Positions 63,441 to 64,000 of a stretch of 64,000 nt of DNA are shown piece after piece (within the stretch, counting starts at the first letter, position 1; every line of letters starts with the position of its first letter). Origin of the DNA: Polluticoccus soli (GTDB taxonomy: Bacteria; Bacteroidota; Bacteroidia; Chitinophagales; Chitinophagaceae); the NCBI RefSeq assembly GCF_029269745.1, contig NZ_JARJHT010000001.1, forward strand, positions 1,054,001 through 1,118,000, in the 5' to 3' direction. The notes beneath the pieces were generated by a model that saw nothing but the letters and a program-made list of their open reading frames with translations, was not told the DNA's origin and ran no database searches. The translations under genes were made by a program, and so were the position numbers.

Positions 63441-64000
63441 TTACGGGGCGATGACAATTTTATCCAGCAGCACTTTGCTCATCTTGAAAAGTGCTTCGAA
63501 GCTATAGCCGGCTATGTGCGGCGTCACTATCACCTGCGGCATTTTTATTATCTGTTCAAAAATTTGCGCTACTTCTGGTGACATATTACGGGGTGGTTCC
63601 TGCTCAAAAACGTCCAGGCAGACGCCGGTTATTTTTTGGCTAAGAAGCCCGTCCAGCAAAGATTTTGAGTCAACTACCGATCCCCGGGATGTATTGAGAA
63701 GCACAAAAGGGTGTAGCATTTTTCCGGCAAACTCCGCATTGAAATAATGCCGGGTATCTGCCTGCAATGGCACGTGAAAACTTATAATATCAGCTTGTTT
63801 GTAGATCGGTTCGAGCGTGTCACAATTTGTAACATATGAAGGAAAATTGTTTGCATCATACTTGTCATATGCAAAAATATTCATGTCAAAATTCTGTAGC
63901 TTTCGGGCAAAAGCACGACCCGTATGACCAAAACCAATAATGCCAATTGTCTTCCCCTCAAGTTCTACCCCCCGATTTTCCTCACGAAGCCATTGCCCAT
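63441..64000 (-). CDS. D-2-hydroxyacid dehydrogenase, 5' end cut by window edge
   Basis: A frame of about 186 codons is open to the window edge on the minus strand, with no start visible. It contains the Rossmann NAD motif GKTIGIIGFGHTGRAFARKL, then the substrate- and catalysis-related segments LNTSRGSVVD (Arg), EQEPP (Glu) and VTPHIAGYSFEA (His). This order is that of D-3-phosphoglycerate dehydrogenase and related 2-hydroxyacid dehydrogenases. The substrate cannot be told without the N-terminal domain. It is upstream of the SusC gene, separated by about 130 bases. Confidence 0.88.
   Translation of the reverse strand, partial: GQWLREENRGVELEGKTIGIIGFGHTGRAFARKLQNFDMNIFAYDKYDANNFPSYVTNCDTLEPIYKQADIISFHVPLQADTRHYFNAEFAGKMLHPFVLLNTSRGSVVDSKSLLDGLLSQKITGVCLDVFEQEPPRNMSPEVAQIFEQIIKMPQVIVTPHIAGYSFEALFKMSKVLLDKIVIAP

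Overview
The window looks like a chromosomal segment of a Bacteroidota bacterium, most likely in or near Chitinophagales/Chitinophagaceae. The evidence is promoter boxes of the form TAnnTTTG just upstream of many starts, type IX secretion (T9SS) cargo with C-terminal sorting domains, a SusC-type TonB-dependent receptor, a PorV/PorQ-family barrel, HmuY- and DUF4369-type lipoproteins, and a split F-type ATP synthase. Genus and species cannot be fixed from the sequence alone. Most of the window is ordinary core genome with small operons separated by clear hairpin terminators.

Layout. 1-4.7 kb: a truncated GNAT/FemAB-like gene, a LolE/FtsX permease, atpDC, and a HmuY-like lipoprotein. 4.8-17.5 kb: a DUF4369-thioredoxin lipoprotein, a beta-barrel protein, lon, a BlaI / DUF6624 / BlaR1-like operon, a dipeptidyl-peptidase III-like lipoprotein, small envelope proteins including a tandem paralogous pair, and an XRE-pentapeptide-repeat protein. 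17.5-22.4 kb: a GNAT enzyme and atpBEFHA. The gamma-subunit gene atpG is missing from both ATP synthase clusters. 22.5-26.4 kb: a GT87-like membrane protein, pckA and a fibronectin-type T9SS cargo protein.

26.4-30.7 kb is the most unusual part. A WYL-domain regulator is transcribed away from an rtcB RNA ligase gene across a perfect 9-bp inverted repeat. rtcB is followed by about 550 bp of non-coding DNA. This stretch holds broken tRNA-like modules: a T-arm with its 3' acceptor strand, a tRNA-like element with a shortened anticodon loop, and a tRNA-His-like D-arm plus anticodon arm without a T-arm. It also holds two copies of a three-way-junction fold, long-range complementary segments, and a terminator, followed by an SPFH/slipin-like gene. 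I read it as a probable RNA-damage sensing and repair cassette with its own tRNA-mimicking RNA.

30.7-41 kb: small lipoproteins, a metallophosphoesterase, a receiver-PAS-PAS protein without a kinase ATPase domain, a Kef-type antiporter, a thioredoxin, and a potassium operon (short KdpD-like kinase, KdpE-like regulator, Kup). 41-48 kb: two paralogous 458-residue membrane proteins, a 207-bp MITE-like inverted-repeat element, TlpA, a family of secreted proteins built from an unrecognised repeat, an AlkA-type glycosylase and gcvT. 48-54.3 kb: pyrH, a VWA protein, idi, a parallel-beta-helix lipoprotein, a SAM hydrolase (DUF62) gene, an ABM monooxygenase-like gene, a HIT protein and greA. 54.4-63.3 kb: an apparent envelope operon of a SusC-like receptor, a 1315-residue T9SS-type surface protein and a PorV/PorQ-family barrel. 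The window ends inside a D-2-hydroxyacid dehydrogenase gene.
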